In this document: piece by piece, positions 61,827 through 64,000 of the stretch
Position numbering within the stretch: the first letter of the stretch is position 1
Layout: each line of letters starts with the position of its first letter
Assembly: GCA_021817145.1 (NCBI GenBank)
Contig: JAKAVV010000008.1
Span: forward strand, 44,670 to 108,669
Length of the DNA stretch: 64,000 nt
From: a bacterium
GTDB taxonomy: Bacteria > Vulcanimicrobiota > JABDET01
Reading direction: 5' to 3'
Position numbers and translations under genes: made by a program
The notes under the pieces: model-generated
What the model was told of the DNA's origin: nothing
The model's database searches: none
What the model saw: the letters and a program-made list of their open reading frames with translations, nothing else

Positions 61827-62849
61827 ATGACCCATTCTTTGTCTAATTTGAGCTATAAATTAAGCGGCGTTGACATAAAAAATGGAGATTTAGCGTCCAA
61901 AATCGCTTTCGGGTTTGCAAAAAAGACATTTAAGAATAGGAAAGGGTTAAGGGGTGAGCCTTATCCTTTAGAGATGGGGTTTTCCGGTTTACTTAATATG
62001 GGAGAGTTTTTTCTATCTTTTAATTCAGATGGAATTGGTTCTAAAACAAAAGTCGCCATGGATACTGGAATTCATCATACAATGGGGTATGATCTGGTTG
62101 CCATGGTAGCTGATGACTGCGTTTGTGTTGGAGCAGAACCTGTTGCAATGGTCAATACTCTAGATATGGAAAAAGTAGAACCGCCTATTGTTGAAAAGCT
62201 CATGGAAGGGCTTGAAAAAGCAGCTGGTGAGGCTGGAGTCGCTGTTGCAGGGGGGGAGATAGCTGAGCTGAGAGATCAGGTCCATGGATATCATTGGAGC
62301 GCTGCTATGATTGGAGTGGTTAACCCTGAAAAGATAATTGACGGCAGGAAGATTTCAGAAGGGGATTCTTTAGTGGCTTTATTAACTGACAATTTTAGAT
62401 CCAATGGGTTTTCTCTTGTGAGAAAGGTTTTAGAAGGGAGTCTTGGTCCCTGGTGGCACAAGAACAAATATGATGATAAAACAACCTGGGGGGAAAAGAT
62501 TCTTGCTCCTTCTAAAATTTTCGCCCCCTTTATTTTGAAATTGATCGGGAAAAATCATGAATCGGCAAAAGTTGAGATACATGGGATTTCTCATATTACA
62601 GGTGGAGGATTGAAACATAATATGGAAAGAATTCTTCCACAGGGAAGAAGTATCACTGTTCACAACCTTCCTTCTGTCCCTGAAGTTATGGCAAAAGTGA
62701 AAGAAATGGGACAAATTTCGAAACAGGAAGCGTATCAGGTTTGGAATATGGGAATTGCTGTGGTTTTGTTTACTCCTGAGCCCAAAAAAGTTTTGGAAAT
62801 GGCTGGGCAGGAAGGAATTCACACTCAAGTTATAGGAGTTGTTGAATAA
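61827..62849 (+). CDS. purM: phosphoribosylformylglycinamidine cyclo-ligase (AIR synthetase)
   Basis: Fifth step of purine synthesis, ATP-dependent ring closure to AIR. 340 residues; SFNSDGIGSKTKVAMDTG, VADDCVCVGAEP and HITGGGLKHNMERILP are PurM motifs. Starts directly after rpmB. purS and purQ follow. Confidence 0.93.
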   Translation: MTHSLSNLSYKLSGVDIKNGDLASKIAFGFAKKTFKNRKGLRGEPYPLEMGFSGLLNMGEFFLSFNSDGIGSKTKVAMDTGIHHTMGYDLVAMVADDCVCVGAEPVAMVNTLDMEKVEPPIVEKLMEGLEKAAGEAGVAVAGGEIAELRDQVHGYHWSAAMIGVVNPEKIIDGRKISEGDSLVALLTDNFRSNGFSLVRKVLEGSLGPWWHKNKYDDKTTWGEKILAPSKIFAPFILKLIGKNHESAKVEIHGISHITGGGLKHNMERILPQGRSITVHNLPSVPEVMAKVKEMGQISKQEAYQVWNMGIAVVLFTPEPKKVLEMAGQEGIHTQVIGVVE

Positions 62850-62860
62850 GTCTGGATAAA

Positions 62861-63100
62861 ATGTGGAAAACTAGAGCTTATGTGAGATTAAAAGAAGGGG
62901 TGCTGGATGCCCAGGGGAGAGCTGTTGAACAAGTTTTGAAACAGGAAGGGTACGATATTTCAGATGTAAGGATAGGAAAAACGATTGAGTTTGTCACAGA
63001 GACAAAGATGGAGCAGGATATTTTGCGGGAAATGGGAAGCAAGCTGCTTTTTAACCCCTTGATTGAAACCATTGAGTTTTCTGAAGATTTTCTTCCATGA
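62861..63100 (+). CDS. purS: PurS subunit of FGAM synthase
   Basis: A 79-residue PurS (VRLKEGVLDAQGRAVEQVL, VRIGKTIEFV), the small bridge subunit of the three-part FGAM synthase (PurSQL). Its stop overlaps the purQ ATG (ATGA). Confidence 0.93.
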   Translation: MWKTRAYVRLKEGVLDAQGRAVEQVLKQEGYDISDVRIGKTIEFVTETKMEQDILREMGSKLLFNPLIETIEFSEDFLP

Positions 63101-63801
63101 AAGTCGGAGTGGCGCGATTTCCTGGGTCTAACTGTGATGCTGATGTATTTTATGTGTTTAAGGAAGTATTAAAACAAGAGGTTGTTTATCTATGGCATGA
63201 AGAAAAAAGCTTGCAAGGGTGCAACCTTGTGGTTTTACCCGGCGGGTTCTCTTATGGGGATTATTTGCGGGTTGGAGCCATGGCAAAACTTTCTCCCGTG
63301 ATGTCAGAGATAAAAAAGTTTGCCATTCAAGGGGGGCCTGTTCTAGGGATTTGCAATGGATTTCAAATTTTAACGGAATCAGGACTTTTACCAGGGGTTT
63401 TGTTAAAAAATCAAGCAGGAAGATTTATCTGTGATTGGATTTCTCTCAGAGTAGAAAATCCTGAAACCCCTTTTACAACCTTTTACCAAAAAGGAGAACT
63501 CATTCGAATGCCGATTGCTCATGGTGAAGGGAGATATTTTGTGGATGAAAACTCCTTAAAAGATCTGGAACAAAATGGGCAGATCGTTTTTCGATATGAA
63601 GGCGAAAACCCAAACGGAAGTTTAAAAGCGATTGCTGGAATTTGCAGTAAAGATAAAAACGTTTTAGGATTAATGCCTCATCCTGAGAGATGCAGTGAAA
63701 AGCTTTTAAAGGGTGAAGATGGATTAAAGTTGTTTCAATCCATTATGAATTTTTGCGCGATTTCCAACGATTCGCAAAACTTGCGCTGCGTGAAAAGGTA
63801 A
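63097..63801 (+). CDS. purQ: PurQ glutaminase subunit of FGAM synthase
   Basis: A 234-residue class I glutaminase: catalytic Cys in GPVLGICNGFQIL and His/Glu in MPHPERCSE. Feeds ammonia to PurL. purL is not directly after it, as it often is; the next sequence is a nucleotidyltransferase remnant. Confidence 0.95.
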   Translation: MKVGVARFPGSNCDADVFYVFKEVLKQEVVYLWHEEKSLQGCNLVVLPGGFSYGDYLRVGAMAKLSPVMSEIKKFAIQGGPVLGICNGFQILTESGLLPGVLLKNQAGRFICDWISLRVENPETPFTTFYQKGELIRMPIAHGEGRYFVDENSLKDLEQNGQIVFRYEGENPNGSLKAIAGICSKDKNVLGLMPHPERCSEKLLKGEDGLKLFQSIMNFCAISNDSQNLRCVKR

Positions 63802-63981
63802 TCTATCCTTCTAGAAACAGCAACCGACGTTCTTAAATTTCAAATCGTTTCTCAGGGAAAAGTTATCTATGCTGCTGACAAACAAAAGGTTGAAAATTAT
63901 TTAGATAAAATCTATACTGCCTATTTACAGTTTAAATGGATTCCACCTCGCAGGGAAGGAACCTCTGAAAACTCCGCATAA
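63802..63981 (+). pseudogene. remnant of a MNT-type nucleotidyltransferase
   Basis: In frame after the purQ stop, with no start codon of its own in the right place, the translation FQIVSQGKVIYAADKQKVENYL resembles the C-terminal end of MntA-like minimal nucleotidyltransferases (antitoxin of HEPN/MNT pairs). The active-site GS-DxD half is absent. Read as the 3' scar of a lost HEPN/MNT system; low certainty. Confidence 0.45.
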
Positions 63982-64000
63982 AAAAAGAGGGGCTGCAAAA

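Overview
The window reads as a chromosomal segment of a low-GC (by eye around 40%) diderm bacterium of uncertain phylum. Support for an outer membrane: a TonB-dependent receptor ending in Phe, a beta-barrel porin with signal peptide and coiled coil, and gmhA (heptose synthesis). MurE carries the DNPR motif of meso-diaminopimelate ligases. ETF:quinone oxidoreductase and a c-type-haem sensor point to quinone-based respiration, and a group 3b-like NiFe hydrogenase with its maturation genes points to H2 metabolism. I could not place it in a named phylum from sequence alone.

Layout. 1-770: 3' end of a haem-binding HAMP sensor plus a small gene. 870-7425: the start of a dcw (division/cell wall) cluster, mraZ-rsmH-ftsL-ftsI-murE-murF, ending abruptly against a convergent ETF-QO gene. 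9.2-15.6 kb: a vapBC toxin-antitoxin pair with a palindromic operator inside its promoter, an MFS carboxylate-type transporter, a secreted PQQ-type beta-propeller protein, tRNA-Arg(GCG), a peroxiredoxin overlapping purB, and a small aspartyl-protease-like protein. 15.7-28.1 kb: a long minus-strand array of hypE-D-C-F, hydrogenase subunits, a PP2C/SpoIIE phosphatase, a trypsin-like protease, a CBS protein and an orphan small protein. 28.3-31.2 kb: a small orphan gene, a tandem UspA protein, a Zn alcohol dehydrogenase and a small membrane protein under a CRP-like site.

31.2-50.6 kb is a phosphate island: porin, translin-family protein, pstSCAB-phoU, phoBR, a PHS-type phosphate:H+ symporter, a Ppx/GppA phosphatase, two tandem thymidylate-kinase-like proteins, a SixA phosphatase, a TonB receptor and a small membrane protein. 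I find the same 11-bp-period TTAA/TTAG repeat array (a Pho box) upstream of the porin, pstS, the symporter/ppx divergent pair, the TonB receptor and the small membrane gene. This ties uptake, sensing and probable polyphosphate turnover into one regulon.

50.8-64 kb is the replication-origin neighbourhood: tRNA-Ser(GCT), dnaN and dnaA on the minus strand; an origin-like intergenic region with two consensus DnaA boxes in a 14-bp inverted repeat; then rpmH-rnpA-yidD-yidC-jag-mnmE-mnmG-rsmG on the plus strand. rnpA is frameshifted at a T8 run. A perfect parS site follows rsmG, but parAB are absent there; gmhA-alr-rpmB-purM-purS-purQ come next, and a nucleotidyltransferase remnant closes the window.

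Most notable points: the Pho regulon with its Ppx/TMK/TMK/SixA module, the hydrogenase large subunit that stops exactly at its processing site beside a 75-bp tandem repeat, parS without parAB, the rnpA frameshift, a DnaA box in the mraZ promoter, and a translin-family protein in a bacterium.
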